The position numbers and the translations under genes are program-made. Source: Alicycliphilus denitrificans K601 (GTDB lineage: Bacteria; Pseudomonadota; Gammaproteobacteria; Burkholderiales; Burkholderiaceae_C). Taken from it: a stretch of 64,000 nucleotides of DNA. The first letter of the stretch is position 1. Every line of letters begins with the position of its first letter. The notes under the pieces were generated by a model. It did no database searches and was not told the DNA's origin. It saw only the letters and a list, made by a program, of their open reading frames with translations. Of this stretch, positions 1 through 8,094 are shown piece by piece. The DNA lies in the NCBI RefSeq assembly GCF_000204645.1, contig NC_015422.1, positions 3,489,001 to 3,553,000 on the forward strand, read 5' to 3'.

Positions 1-632
1 TGGACTTCTCGAACGACTTCATCGTCATCGAGAACGAGGAGCTCAAGCGCCGGCCCGACCTGCATGCCGTCGTCAACATCCTGCTGCTGCACCAGATCAC
101 CGGCGAGATGTACCTGACGCGCAACCGGCGCAAGGTGCTGTTCATCGACGAACTCAAGCAGCAGTTGGGCGACATCGGCGCCGACGATCCGGTCAAGGCC
201 GCCGTGGTCGAGGAAGCCGCCCGGCGCGCGCGCAAGTACGGCGGCGCCCTGGGCACCGCGACCCAGAGCGCCGACGACTACTACGGCTCGGCGCAGATGG
301 AGGCCGCCTTCAACTGCTCGGACTGGGTGTTCCTGCTGCGCCAGAAGCCCGAATCCATCGAGATGCTGGACCGCAAGGGGCGCCTGGCCATGGACGAGCC
401 CAAGAAGCGGCTGCTCAATTCGCTGCGCACCGAGGCCGGGGCGTTCTCGGAGTTGTATATCTCCTCGCCGGTGGGCGAAGGCGTGGCGCGCAACATCCTC
501 GATCCGGCTACGCACTTGCTGTTCTCGAACAAGCTGGAGGACAACGCGCCCATCGATGCGTTGCGCGCCCAGGGCCTGTCGATCGACGAGGCCATCGCCG
601 AGCTGCTGCGGCAACGGGGACATGCGCTATGA
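1..632 (+). CDS. traC: TraC, F-type conjugative transfer ATPase (3' end only)
   Basis: The frame is open from base 3, so only the last ~209 codons lie in the window. TraC is the VirB4-type cytoplasmic ATPase that energises pilus assembly and secretion in F-type (MPF_F) type IV secretion. A Walker B-like VLFIDE is visible at 135-152, followed by the family's QSADDYY and FLLRQKPESIE stretches. The stop overlaps the start of trbI by four bases (ATGA), beginning the chain of overlaps that runs through this operon. The start and Walker A lie upstream of the window. Identification rests on these motifs and on the perfect F-type order that follows. Confidence 0.9.
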   Translation, partial: DFSNDFIVIENEELKRRPDLHAVVNILLLHQITGEMYLTRNRRKVLFIDELKQQLGDIGADDPVKAAVVEEAARRARKYGGALGTATQSADDYYGSAQMEAAFNCSDWVFLLRQKPESIEMLDRKGRLAMDEPKKRLLNSLRTEAGAFSELYISSPVGEGVARNILDPATHLLFSNKLEDNAPIDALRAQGLSIDEAIAELLRQRGHAL

Positions 633-985
633 CCCGGCCGCTGCTGCTCAACGCCATCGTCTCGGCGCTGCTGGTCGCCCTCGGCATCACGGCCTATGAC
701 CGCTGGGTACTGCGCCCGGCCCTTGTGGTCGGCGTGGTCGATCTCCCCGAGGTCTACCGTGCCAAGGAAGCCGAGTTCACCCGCCTGCTGACCCAGCCCG
801 GCAGCGACGCGGACCGCGAGCGGGCGCTCGCGCTGGCGCGCAACTTCTCGCAGCGCCTACCCGCCGCGCTGGACGAGCTGCCCCGGGAGTGTGGGTGCCT
901 CGTCGTCATCAAGAGCGCGATCGCCGGCACGCCCCATGGGCTCGACCTGACCGCGGCCCTGCGCCGCAAGGTGGATCTGCCATGA
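629..985 (+). CDS. trbI: TrbI, F-type conjugation inner-membrane protein
   Basis: A 118-residue protein with one N-terminal membrane segment (about residues 5-23) followed by a soluble periplasmic domain. This is the layout of F-type TrbI, which influences pilus outgrowth and retraction. It sits directly after traC, as trbI does in the F plasmid. The ATG overlaps the traC stop and its own stop overlaps the next start. The protein is small and poorly conserved in sequence, so the assignment leans on position as well as on topology. Confidence 0.8.
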   Translation: MTRPLLLNAIVSALLVALGITAYDRWVLRPALVVGVVDLPEVYRAKEAEFTRLLTQPGSDADRERALALARNFSQRLPAALDELPRECGCLVVIKSAIAGTPHGLDLTAALRRKVDLP

Positions 986-1575
986 CCGCGCACCCGGATT
1001 CCCTCGTCGCCCTGGATAGCCAGCCCCGCAACTGGTGGCGGCGACGCGCCGATGCCCTGCTGGACTTTCTGCGCCATATGCGCCGGCGCTGGTACCTGTA
1101 CCTGCCGGTGTTCGCGATCTGGGGCTTTGCCTATGTGCGGCTCTTCATCGACCCGACGCCGCGTCTGCCCCTGCTGGTCAACTGGACGCCCAGCCTGCCC
1201 TACCACCTGGCGCTGATGCAGTACCAGCACCCGGAGGTGCAGCGCGGCGACCTGATTGTGTTCGCGTTCGCGGGCGAGGCCCAGGCCCACTACCCCGGCC
1301 TGCGCGGACAGCCCTTCTTCAAGCAGGTGCGTGGCATCCCTGGCGACGTCGTCACGGTGTCGGAGCGCACGGTCTTCGTCAACGGCGAGGCCGTGGGCCT
1401 GGCCAAGACTCGGGCCTTCGACGGCCATCCGCTCGCGCCGATCGCGCCGACGGTCATTCCACCCGGTCACTTCTATGTACAGGGCATCGGTCCCCACAGC
1501 TTCGACTCGCGCTACGCCGAAAGCGGCCTGGTGCGTGCCGAGCAGGTGGTGGGCATCGTGGTGCCGATCTTCTGA
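982..1575 (+). CDS. trhF: S26-family conjugative signal peptidase (TraF/TrhF type)
   Basis: A 197-residue LepB-like serine peptidase used by conjugation systems, probably to mature pilin or other secreted Tra proteins. One membrane segment (about residues 37-53) precedes the catalytic domain. The likely nucleophile Ser lies in TPSLPYHL, and the general-base Lys in FFKQVRGIPGD, the S26 box. The frame stays open upstream to 889, but the ATG at 982 overlapping the trbI stop fits the operon's ATGA spacing and gives a normal length. F itself lacks this peptidase at this place; several MPF_F ICEs and IncH-type systems have one. Confidence 0.85.
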   Translation: MTAHPDSLVALDSQPRNWWRRRADALLDFLRHMRRRWYLYLPVFAIWGFAYVRLFIDPTPRLPLLVNWTPSLPYHLALMQYQHPEVQRGDLIVFAFAGEAQAHYPGLRGQPFFKQVRGIPGDVVTVSERTVFVNGEAVGLAKTRAFDGHPLAPIAPTVIPPGHFYVQGIGPHSFDSRYAESGLVRAEQVVGIVVPIF

Positions 1576-1585
1576 GAGCCGGACC

Positions 1586-1981
1586 ATGCGCAGCGCCTCC
1601 ATCCTCACCGCGCTCCTGCTGGGCCAAGCGCTGGCCGCGAGCACCGCGCTCGCCCAGACCAGCCCGGCCTTTGGCCCACTGGCTGCAGGCTCCTCCGCAA
1701 CGCCGGGCCCGGAAGCCGCCCGCGATATACCCATGGCCGACTACCTCGGGCTGCTCAAGCAGATCGCCCCTTCGGCGGAAAGCGCCGCGCGCACCTACCT
1801 CGGCGCCCTGCAGCTGCGCTGCGGCCGCACGCTGAGCACGGCCGAGCTGCGGCAGGCCGTGTCCGAGGGCGAAGGCAATCCCGCGCTGATGGGCTTGATC
1901 CGCGCCGCCCACCAGAAGGACACCGCCGCTCGAGACCGGCTCGTCGCCCAGCTTCCCTGTCCACGCGGAGACACGCGATGA
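1586..1981 (+). CDS. Exported protein of unknown function in the tra operon
   Basis: A 131-residue protein with a clear Sec signal peptide (MRSASILTALL to ASTALAQ, cleavage around residue 24) and a small mature domain containing two cysteines, in LQLRCGR and LPCPRGD. I do not recognise the family. It starts 10 bases after the peptidase gene and its stop overlaps the traW start, so it is co-transcribed with the transfer genes and probably acts in the periplasm during mating-pair formation. Confidence 0.7.
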   Translation: MRSASILTALLLGQALAASTALAQTSPAFGPLAAGSSATPGPEAARDIPMADYLGLLKQIAPSAESAARTYLGALQLRCGRTLSTAELRQAVSEGEGNPALMGLIRAAHQKDTAARDRLVAQLPCPRGDTR

Positions 1982-2613
1982 ACCCCAAAGCCCACCTTGC
2001 CCTCGCGTTCGCCGTGCTGGCCGGCTCCAGCGCATCCACACACGCCACCGACCTCGGCACCCTGGGCCCCACCTACGAGATCGCCGAGCCCCATCTGCTG
2101 CAGATGATCGAGCAGCGCCTGCGCGAGAAGGATCGCTCCGGCGAATTGGCCCGGATCGAGCAGGATGCGCGCGCCCGCGGCACAGAGGCGGTGCGCAGCC
2201 CGGCGCCTGTTGCGGGTGTGCAGACCACGGCCAAGCCGCGCACCTTTTATTTCGACCCAACCTACACGCTGGATCGCAACATCCTGGGTGCAAAGGGTGA
2301 ATTGATGTTCGCCGCCGGCACCAAAGCCAATCCCTTGGACGTGGTGTCGCTGTCGCGGCATCTCCTGTTCTTCGATGCCCGCGACAGCCGCCAGATCCGC
2401 CAAGCGCGCGAGCTGATGGCGCGCTACCAGGGCAAGGTCAAGCCGATCCTGACGGGCGGCTCTTACCTGGACCTGATGCAGTCCTGGCGCACCCCGGTCT
2501 ACTACGACCAGCAGGGACTGCTGACGCGCCGACTCGGCATCGCCCAGGTGCCGGCCCTGGTCTCGCAGGAGGGTAAGCGGCTGCGCATCGACGAGATGGA
2601 GGTGCCGCGATGA
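1978..2613 (+). CDS. traW: TraW, F-type pilus assembly protein
   Basis: A 211-residue periplasmic protein with an N-terminal signal peptide ending near residue 24 (THAT-D). TraW works with TraU and TrbC in F-pilus assembly. Family features include TYEIAEPHLLQMIEQRL near the mature N-terminus and, in the C-terminal half, the TraW/TrbC-like fold with KPILTGGSYL and RRLGIAQVPALV. Start and stop overlap the neighbouring genes by four bases. The order traW-traU-trbC-traN matches F. Confidence 0.9.
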   Translation: MNPKAHLALAFAVLAGSSASTHATDLGTLGPTYEIAEPHLLQMIEQRLREKDRSGELARIEQDARARGTEAVRSPAPVAGVQTTAKPRTFYFDPTYTLDRNILGAKGELMFAAGTKANPLDVVSLSRHLLFFDARDSRQIRQARELMARYQGKVKPILTGGSYLDLMQSWRTPVYYDQQGLLTRRLGIAQVPALVSQEGKRLRIDEMEVPR

Positions 2614-3635
2614 CCCGCATCTTCCGCGCGCTGGCGACCGCGTTGCTGACCGCTCTGCTCCTGGCCACTGGAACTGCGGCAGGCGCCGCGGGCGCGGCCA
2701 CCTGCACCGGCAAGTTTCCGAACCCCATCACCGATATCTGCTGGAGTTGCATTCTGCCGCTGAGCATCGGCGGCGCCCGAATCGGCAACTTCGGCGACCA
2801 GGAGGACATCGACAACCCCTCGAGTCCGCTGTGCACCTGCGGCGTGAATCCCATCATCGGCCTGTCGATCGGATTCTGGGAACCCGCGCGCCACGTCGAG
2901 GCGGTGCGCAAGCCGTTCTGCCTGACGTCGCTGGGCGGCATCGACCTCGATCCCGGCATCCCGGCGCCCGAGGCGGCGCGCTTCACACGCCCCGAGGGCG
3001 ATGGCGACGGCGGCAGCTTCTACCAGGCGCACTTCTACGTGAACCCGGTCCTCTACTACCTGGAGGTGGTGACCGATTTCCCGTGCCTGGAGAAGGGCTC
3101 GTTCGACCTGGCCTACCTGACCGAGGTCGATCCGCTGTGGGCCGACGACGAGCTCACGCTGATCATCAATCCGGACGCGGCGCTGTTCGCCAATCCGGTG
3201 GCGATCGCCGCGTGCGCCGCCGACTGCGTGGCCGCCTCGGTGGGTTTCGGGATCCGGGAGATGTTCTGGTGCGCGGGTTGCCAAGGTGGCCTGTATCCGA
3301 TGAACGGCCATGTCCCGTACCACATGGGTGGCGTGCGCACGGCAGCCCTGATGGCCCAGCGGCTCACGGCCAAGATGCACCGCGAGCTGATCGCCTGGGC
3401 CTGGCACGGCCAGGCCGGCCTCTGCGGGCCCTACTTCGCGCCGGTCATGGACAAGACCGCCTACAAGACCCAGCTCACCCACCCCATCCCGAACACCGCG
3501 AAGGAAGCCGGCAAGTGCTGCCAGCCGTTCGGCCGCACGACCGTGACCTGGGGCGCCGGGAAGGAGTACCCGGTGCGCGGCGAGGACTTCGCCTTCCTGC
3601 TCTTCAGAAAAAGGAACTGCTGTGTCGGCTACTGA
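2610..3635 (+). CDS. traU: TraU, conjugative transfer protein
   Basis: A 341-residue secreted, cysteine-rich protein needed for DNA transfer in F-type systems. The signal peptide covers about residues 1-30, ending in AGAAGAA. The mature start CTGKFPNPITDICWSC and the later CxxC-type motifs (MFWCAGCQGG, KCCQPFG) are diagnostic of TraU. The many cysteines agree with a nearby thioredoxin-like protein (TraF, 7204-8085). The gene ends inside the start region of trbC. Confidence 0.95.
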   Translation: MTRIFRALATALLTALLLATGTAAGAAGAATCTGKFPNPITDICWSCILPLSIGGARIGNFGDQEDIDNPSSPLCTCGVNPIIGLSIGFWEPARHVEAVRKPFCLTSLGGIDLDPGIPAPEAARFTRPEGDGDGGSFYQAHFYVNPVLYYLEVVTDFPCLEKGSFDLAYLTEVDPLWADDELTLIINPDAALFANPVAIAACAADCVAASVGFGIREMFWCAGCQGGLYPMNGHVPYHMGGVRTAALMAQRLTAKMHRELIAWAWHGQAGLCGPYFAPVMDKTAYKTQLTHPIPNTAKEAGKCCQPFGRTTVTWGAGKEYPVRGEDFAFLLFRKRNCCVGY

Positions 3636-4386
3636 CCGCTCCCACCTCCCCGCCCTCCTGCGGCGCACGCTGACTTCGCTGCTGGCCGCTGGCGCGCTGC
3701 CAGCGGTCTGGGCCGCCGGCCCGGCCATCACGGAGGCCGACATCGAACGAGCGCGCCGCGCCCAGCCCACGGTCACCGAGCAGGACATCGAACAGGCGCG
3801 GCGCAAGCACAGCTTGCCGCCGATTGACATCCCAGCGATCCCTCCCGCGACCACCGCCCCTTCCATCGACGCCCTGCCGCAGCCCGTGACGCGCACGCCG
3901 ATCGACCTCGAAGCGCTGGCGCGCGGATATGTATCGCAGACGGACACGATGGAAACCGCCCAAGGCTTGGCGAAGGGCCCTGGCCTGTTCGTCTTCGTCA
4001 GCCTCGCGATGCCCCGGCCTACGCTGCAGCGGCTGATTGACCAAGCCGCACGTGCCCGGGCCTCGGTCATCCTGCGCGGCCTGACCAATGGCTCGCTGCG
4101 CCAGACCGTGGCCCAGGTGCAGCCACTGATCGGCCAACGCCAGGTCGCGGTGCAGATCGACCCGCAGGCCTTCGACCGCTTCGCGATCGTGCGGGTGCCC
4201 AGCTTCGTGCTGGTGCGCGACGGCACGCGGCCCGAGTCCTGCGCCGCCGGCAGCTGCGCGCCGCGGGAGGCCTTCCTGCGCACGGCCGGGGACGTGAGCC
4301 TGGACTACGCCCTCGAGCACATGCAGCGCGCCGCCCCTGCCTTCCGCGCCGACGCGGCCCCGTTCCTCGCACGGTTGCGGAACTAG
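3622..4386 (+). CDS. trbC: TrbC, F-type conjugative pilus assembly protein
   Basis: A 254-residue periplasmic protein of the F-type TrbC family, partner of TraW. The start is GTG at 3622, preceded by AAGGA at a good distance and overlapping the traU 3' end by 14 bases. The signal peptide runs to about residue 31 (LPAVWA-AGP). The C-terminal half (GLFVFVSLAMPRPTLQRLI, RVPSFVLVRDG) has the thioredoxin-like character of TrbC/TraW. A short near-repeat, ITEADIERARRAQ then VTEQDIEQARRKH, sits near the mature N-terminus. Confidence 0.9.
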   Translation: MSATDRSHLPALLRRTLTSLLAAGALPAVWAAGPAITEADIERARRAQPTVTEQDIEQARRKHSLPPIDIPAIPPATTAPSIDALPQPVTRTPIDLEALARGYVSQTDTMETAQGLAKGPGLFVFVSLAMPRPTLQRLIDQAARARASVILRGLTNGSLRQTVAQVQPLIGQRQVAVQIDPQAFDRFAIVRVPSFVLVRDGTRPESCAAGSCAPREAFLRTAGDVSLDYALEHMQRAAPAFRADAAPFLARLRN

Positions 4387-4395
4387 GAGACCCGC

Positions 4396-6813
4396 ATGCC
4401 TGCCACCCTTGCACTGCTGCTGCGCCGGATCGTCGTCGGCTTCACGCTGGTCAGCTTCCTCGCGACGCAAACGGCGGCCGTGGCCGATCCGCACGAGGAA
4501 GGCACGGCCGCCGGGCAGGCGGCCAACCCGCTGGTCCGGGGAACAATCACCACGCCCAGCGCTTCGTCCGTGGTGCCGGGCTACACGGCGGCACCGACCG
4601 AGCGCCTCTACTACAGCCAGCCCAATCTCTCGGGCCAGACCAGCGCCCAGCTCGCCGCCTGCGCCCTCACGCCCAACGACCCGGTGTGCCAGGCGCTGCT
4701 GGGCGCCCGAGCTTCGGCCAACACGCCGCGGGAGCCGGTCTCGCCCTACGACCCCGCCGTGCTGGGCGCCCGGCGCATCGCGGCCAACCCGTCGACGCAG
4801 TTGGAGGACATCGCGAGCTACTACAGCGGCTGCCAGGTCGATACCGTGGCCACGCCGGCGACGGAGACCCGCGTGTGCCGTCAGTACAGCGGCGCCTCGG
4901 CGCAATCCTGCGCGCGCACCCTGTCGGTGTCGACCTCGCGCACCAGCAACTGCTCGCCGGGCGAGTGGTTCGCCCAGGCGGCTTCGGGAAGCATCGCCCT
5001 CGCCGTGCAGTGCAAGCCAGATCTGCCGGCCTCGGCCCAGCATTTCCGAGTCGCGAGCAACGGCGTGCCGCTGGCCTTCTTCGATGTGAACATGAGCGCC
5101 GCGTACGTGTTCCCGCAGATGGTCGCGCAGGTGCCAGGTGGCAATTGGTGGGGTGGCGGCGCCAACGGCGTCTGGGTTGCCAACAACCGGTGCACGGGTG
5201 ACGACTGCCGTCTCACCGGCTTCATCGCCCAGCAGTACCGGCAGATCTGCACTGGCAGCGGCGGGGACGCGGGTGACGTGACCTGCACCACCGAGCGGCC
5301 CTTCCTGGAGGTTTACGCCGCGTGCCCCGCCGGGGCGCAGAGCGGCGATCACATCGCGTACACCGCCGGTGGCGGCGGCGACGGAGGGTCCGGCCAGACG
5401 ACCTACCTGGACAAGGCTACCTGCTACGCGCCCACGCAGGGGCCCTCGGACTACCCTGGATCCGACGACATGGGCACGGTCTCGGGCAGCTACTGGACTG
5501 TGCAATCGAGCCGCCCCATCGTCGGGTTCCAACTGAACCCCGCCTACGGACCGATCCCACAAATGACGCTGGCCTATGAGCGGCCGCATACCACGGTAAC
5601 GGAATCGGACCAGTGGGACGATCAATGTCCCAGCCTCCAAGGCGATGGGCGCTGCACGATTTCCGGTGCGGCTCGCTGCGTGGACGGGCCCGCGACCAGG
5701 CAGATCGACGGTGCGCCGGTCACCCGGGCCTGTTGGCGCTACGAGACCGCCATGTCATGCCAGTACGGCGCACCCACCGACGAGTGCGCGCCGCTGGCTG
5801 CCGCAGGCTGCACGCCGGCGGGCACAAGCTGCAGGCAAGCCAATCCCGCCACCGGTGCCTGCGAGATCACCGAGAACCGCTACACCTGCCCGGTGGCGCC
5901 GGGCTCGACCGTGGCGGCCAGCAACTGCCCGGCCAACGTCTTCTGCATCGCGGGCAACTGCTTCAACACGGCATACACGAACGACGCCGACTTTGCTCGG
6001 TCCATGTCGTTCCTGGAGGCCGGGCGCGAGGCCGGTGTTTACCTCGACACCGACAACCTGCAGGTCTTCAAGGGAGAGGCCAACAGCTGCCGCGACCGCC
6101 TGCTCAAGAACTGCTGCTACGCCGACTCGGTCGGCTCGGGCATGAGCAACCAGAGCGTCTACGGCGTCGGCTCACGGCTGGTCTACGACACGCTTATGAA
6201 CGCCGGCAACCGCGAGTTCGTCTACCAGGGACTGTCGGCTCTGCTGACCGGCGGCGGATTTTCCGGCAGCTTCACCAGCTACGGGGTCACCGTGGCCGTG
6301 AACGGCACGGCCCTGCCGGCGGGGTCAGCCGTCCTCTACTCCGGCGAGAGCGTGATCATTGCCTTCGACCCGTGGAGCCTGGTGATCGCGGTCGTCATCT
6401 ACATCGTGATGTCGATGATGTCCTGCAACGAGGATGAGGGGAAGCTCGCCATGAAGGAAGGCGCGAAGCTGTGCCACACGGTCGGCACCTACTGCTCTTC
6501 CTGCCTGCGGATCCTGGGCAAGTGCGTGTCCTGCATCGAGCACACGACCACGAAGTGCTGCTTCAACTCGGTGCTGGCCCGGATCATCAACGAGCAGGGC
6601 CGGCTGCAGGTCATGAAGTGGTGGGGCACGGCGGAGATGCCGGACTGCTCGGGCTTCACGATCGCCCAGCTGCAATCGCTGGACTTCTCGCGCATGGACC
6701 TGACCGAGTTCTATGCCTCCATCGTGCCCAAGCTGCCCAACGTCGGCGCGATCCAGGGCGGCAACGCAGGCCGCGCGAGCAACTGCTACTACGGGGAAGG
6801 GAGATGCCAATGA
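4396..6813 (+). CDS. traN: TraN, mating-pair stabilisation protein
   Basis: An 805-residue cysteine-rich outer-membrane protein that stabilises donor-recipient contact. The signal peptide ends near residue 30 (TQTAAVADP). Dense cysteine clusters occur throughout, especially FCIAGNCFNT, RLLKNCCYAD and the C-terminal CHTVGTYCSSCLRILGKC. The central part (about residues 180-480) is the variable receptor-recognition portion in this family. The conserved C-terminus suits an anchoring role. Its length is within the range of TraN from MPF_F ICEs and longer than F TraN (~600). Confidence 0.9.
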   Translation: MPATLALLLRRIVVGFTLVSFLATQTAAVADPHEEGTAAGQAANPLVRGTITTPSASSVVPGYTAAPTERLYYSQPNLSGQTSAQLAACALTPNDPVCQALLGARASANTPREPVSPYDPAVLGARRIAANPSTQLEDIASYYSGCQVDTVATPATETRVCRQYSGASAQSCARTLSVSTSRTSNCSPGEWFAQAASGSIALAVQCKPDLPASAQHFRVASNGVPLAFFDVNMSAAYVFPQMVAQVPGGNWWGGGANGVWVANNRCTGDDCRLTGFIAQQYRQICTGSGGDAGDVTCTTERPFLEVYAACPAGAQSGDHIAYTAGGGGDGGSGQTTYLDKATCYAPTQGPSDYPGSDDMGTVSGSYWTVQSSRPIVGFQLNPAYGPIPQMTLAYERPHTTVTESDQWDDQCPSLQGDGRCTISGAARCVDGPATRQIDGAPVTRACWRYETAMSCQYGAPTDECAPLAAAGCTPAGTSCRQANPATGACEITENRYTCPVAPGSTVAASNCPANVFCIAGNCFNTAYTNDADFARSMSFLEAGREAGVYLDTDNLQVFKGEANSCRDRLLKNCCYADSVGSGMSNQSVYGVGSRLVYDTLMNAGNREFVYQGLSALLTGGGFSGSFTSYGVTVAVNGTALPAGSAVLYSGESVIIAFDPWSLVIAVVIYIVMSMMSCNEDEGKLAMKEGAKLCHTVGTYCSSCLRILGKCVSCIEHTTTKCCFNSVLARIINEQGRLQVMKWWGTAEMPDCSGFTIAQLQSLDFSRMDLTEFYASIVPKLPNVGAIQGGNAGRASNCYYGEGRCQ

Positions 6814-7199
6814 ACATCCGCGCACGCAACGTCTGCGCCGCTGCGTCGGTATCCATGTGCCTGCTTTGCGCGGGGGCACACGCCGAGCCGGTGCGCACTC
6901 CGGTTCCTGACGCTCGCCCCGTCCTGCTGGCCGCCTTGCAGTCCGCCGACGGCACGGCCCATGGTGTCTTGACCGGAGAAATGGCGGACGCCATCACGAA
7001 GCGCTTCGAGGCGACTTCGCCGATCTACATCGACGTCTCCACTGAACGGCGCTACCGGGAGCCGGGCTGCAGCCGGCTGAAGGTGCTTTTCTGGCAAGAA
7101 GGCGTGCGCCTGCCCGAGGCCAAGGCGCCACGCAAGCAGACGATCGAGTTCGGCATCAACTACTGCGCCACGGGCCTTCCGCCCAAGTCGCTGCTCTGA
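6810..7199 (+). CDS. Small exported protein between traN and traF, unknown
   Basis: A 129-residue protein with a signal peptide ending about residue 24 (CAGAHAEP). The mature domain ends in a conserved-looking stretch (SRLKVLFWQEGV, KQTIEFGINYCATGLPPKSLL) with two cysteines, probably a disulfide. The ATG at 6810 overlaps the traN stop; an in-frame ATG at 6804 is the alternative. I do not recognise the family. Its position and export signal suggest a periplasmic accessory factor of transfer. Confidence 0.65.
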   Translation: MNIRARNVCAAASVSMCLLCAGAHAEPVRTPVPDARPVLLAALQSADGTAHGVLTGEMADAITKRFEATSPIYIDVSTERRYREPGCSRLKVLFWQEGVRLPEAKAPRKQTIEFGINYCATGLPPKSLL

Positions 7200-7203
7200 G
7201 GGG

Positions 7204-8085
7204 ATGGCCATGCACGCGCGTCTCCCTTCGATCCTGGCCGCTGCAGTGGTCTCTGCGGCCGCCATGGTGATCGGCATGGCTTCGGCACAGGGCATTGCTC
7301 CGCCGGCGTCCATGGGTGACGCCCTGCGCCCCTACTGGTCCGACGGCTGGCGCGGCTGGCACTTCTACGAGGATCCACCCCAGGAAGAGCCCGTACCCAC
7401 CGCCCGGCCCGCGCCGGCCATCCCGTCCCGGCCCTCCGCTCCACCACGCCCGCCTGAGCTGGTGGAGTTCGAGCGCTTGCAGAAGACCCTTGAGGAACTG
7501 CGCAATATCGCGATCATGCGGCCGACCGAGCGCAACGTGCGGCGCTACATGGAGCTGGAGATGCAGGTTGTGAACCGGGCCTCCTATTTCGCGGACATGG
7601 CGCAGCGCGTGGCGTGGGCCACGCCCGAGCTTGACCCAACCCTGCAAGGTCGTCCAGTCAATGCCCAGGCGCTGGAGGCTTTCGATCAACAGCAGCGCGC
7701 AGGCCGCTCCACCTCCGTCGAATCGTTGGGCCGCGACCATGTGCTGTTCTTCTTCTACCGCAGTGACTGCCCCTACTGCCACGCGTTCGCGCCAACCCTG
7801 CAGGCTTTCGAAGCCCGTCATGGCATTCAGGTGGTGGCCGTGAGCGTGGACGGCGGACCGATGCCGGGCTTCCCCAGGGCGCGCCCCGACAACGGCATTG
7901 CCACGACCTTGAAGGTGACACAAGTACCGGCCGTTTTCCTGGCCCAACCCTATACCGGAAAGATCACCCCGATCGGCTTCGGCGTGCTGTCCGAATCGCA
8001 ACTGCTCGAGCGGATCGCCACCGTCTCATCGCCCACGGGCGAGGCCATGCTGCCCGGTGCCACCCAGCGCCTGGCTCTTCCGTAG
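7204..8085 (+). CDS. traF: TraF, thioredoxin-like conjugation protein
   Basis: A 293-residue periplasmic protein of the F-type TraF family. After a signal peptide (about 1-29) and a proline-rich linker, the C-terminal thioredoxin fold holds the redox motif CPYC (RSDCPYCHAFAP, about residue 191) and the cis-Pro loop TQVPAVFL. F TraF usually lacks the CxxC, which F carries in the separate TrbB, so one protein here may combine both roles by assisting disulfide formation in TraU, TraN and TraH. An ATG at 7210 is an alternative start. Confidence 0.88.
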   Translation: MAMHARLPSILAAAVVSAAAMVIGMASAQGIAPPASMGDALRPYWSDGWRGWHFYEDPPQEEPVPTARPAPAIPSRPSAPPRPPELVEFERLQKTLEELRNIAIMRPTERNVRRYMELEMQVVNRASYFADMAQRVAWATPELDPTLQGRPVNAQALEAFDQQQRAGRSTSVESLGRDHVLFFFYRSDCPYCHAFAPTLQAFEARHGIQVVAVSVDGGPMPGFPRARPDNGIATTLKVTQVPAVFLAQPYTGKITPIGFGVLSESQLLERIATVSSPTGEAMLPGATQRLALP

Positions 8086-8094
8086 GAGGTCTTC

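Noticed and set aside
3604..5640. A 678-codon minus-strand frame opposite trbC and traN
   Set aside because: Low-complexity Arg/Gly composition, no motifs, opposite genes with clear F-type homology.
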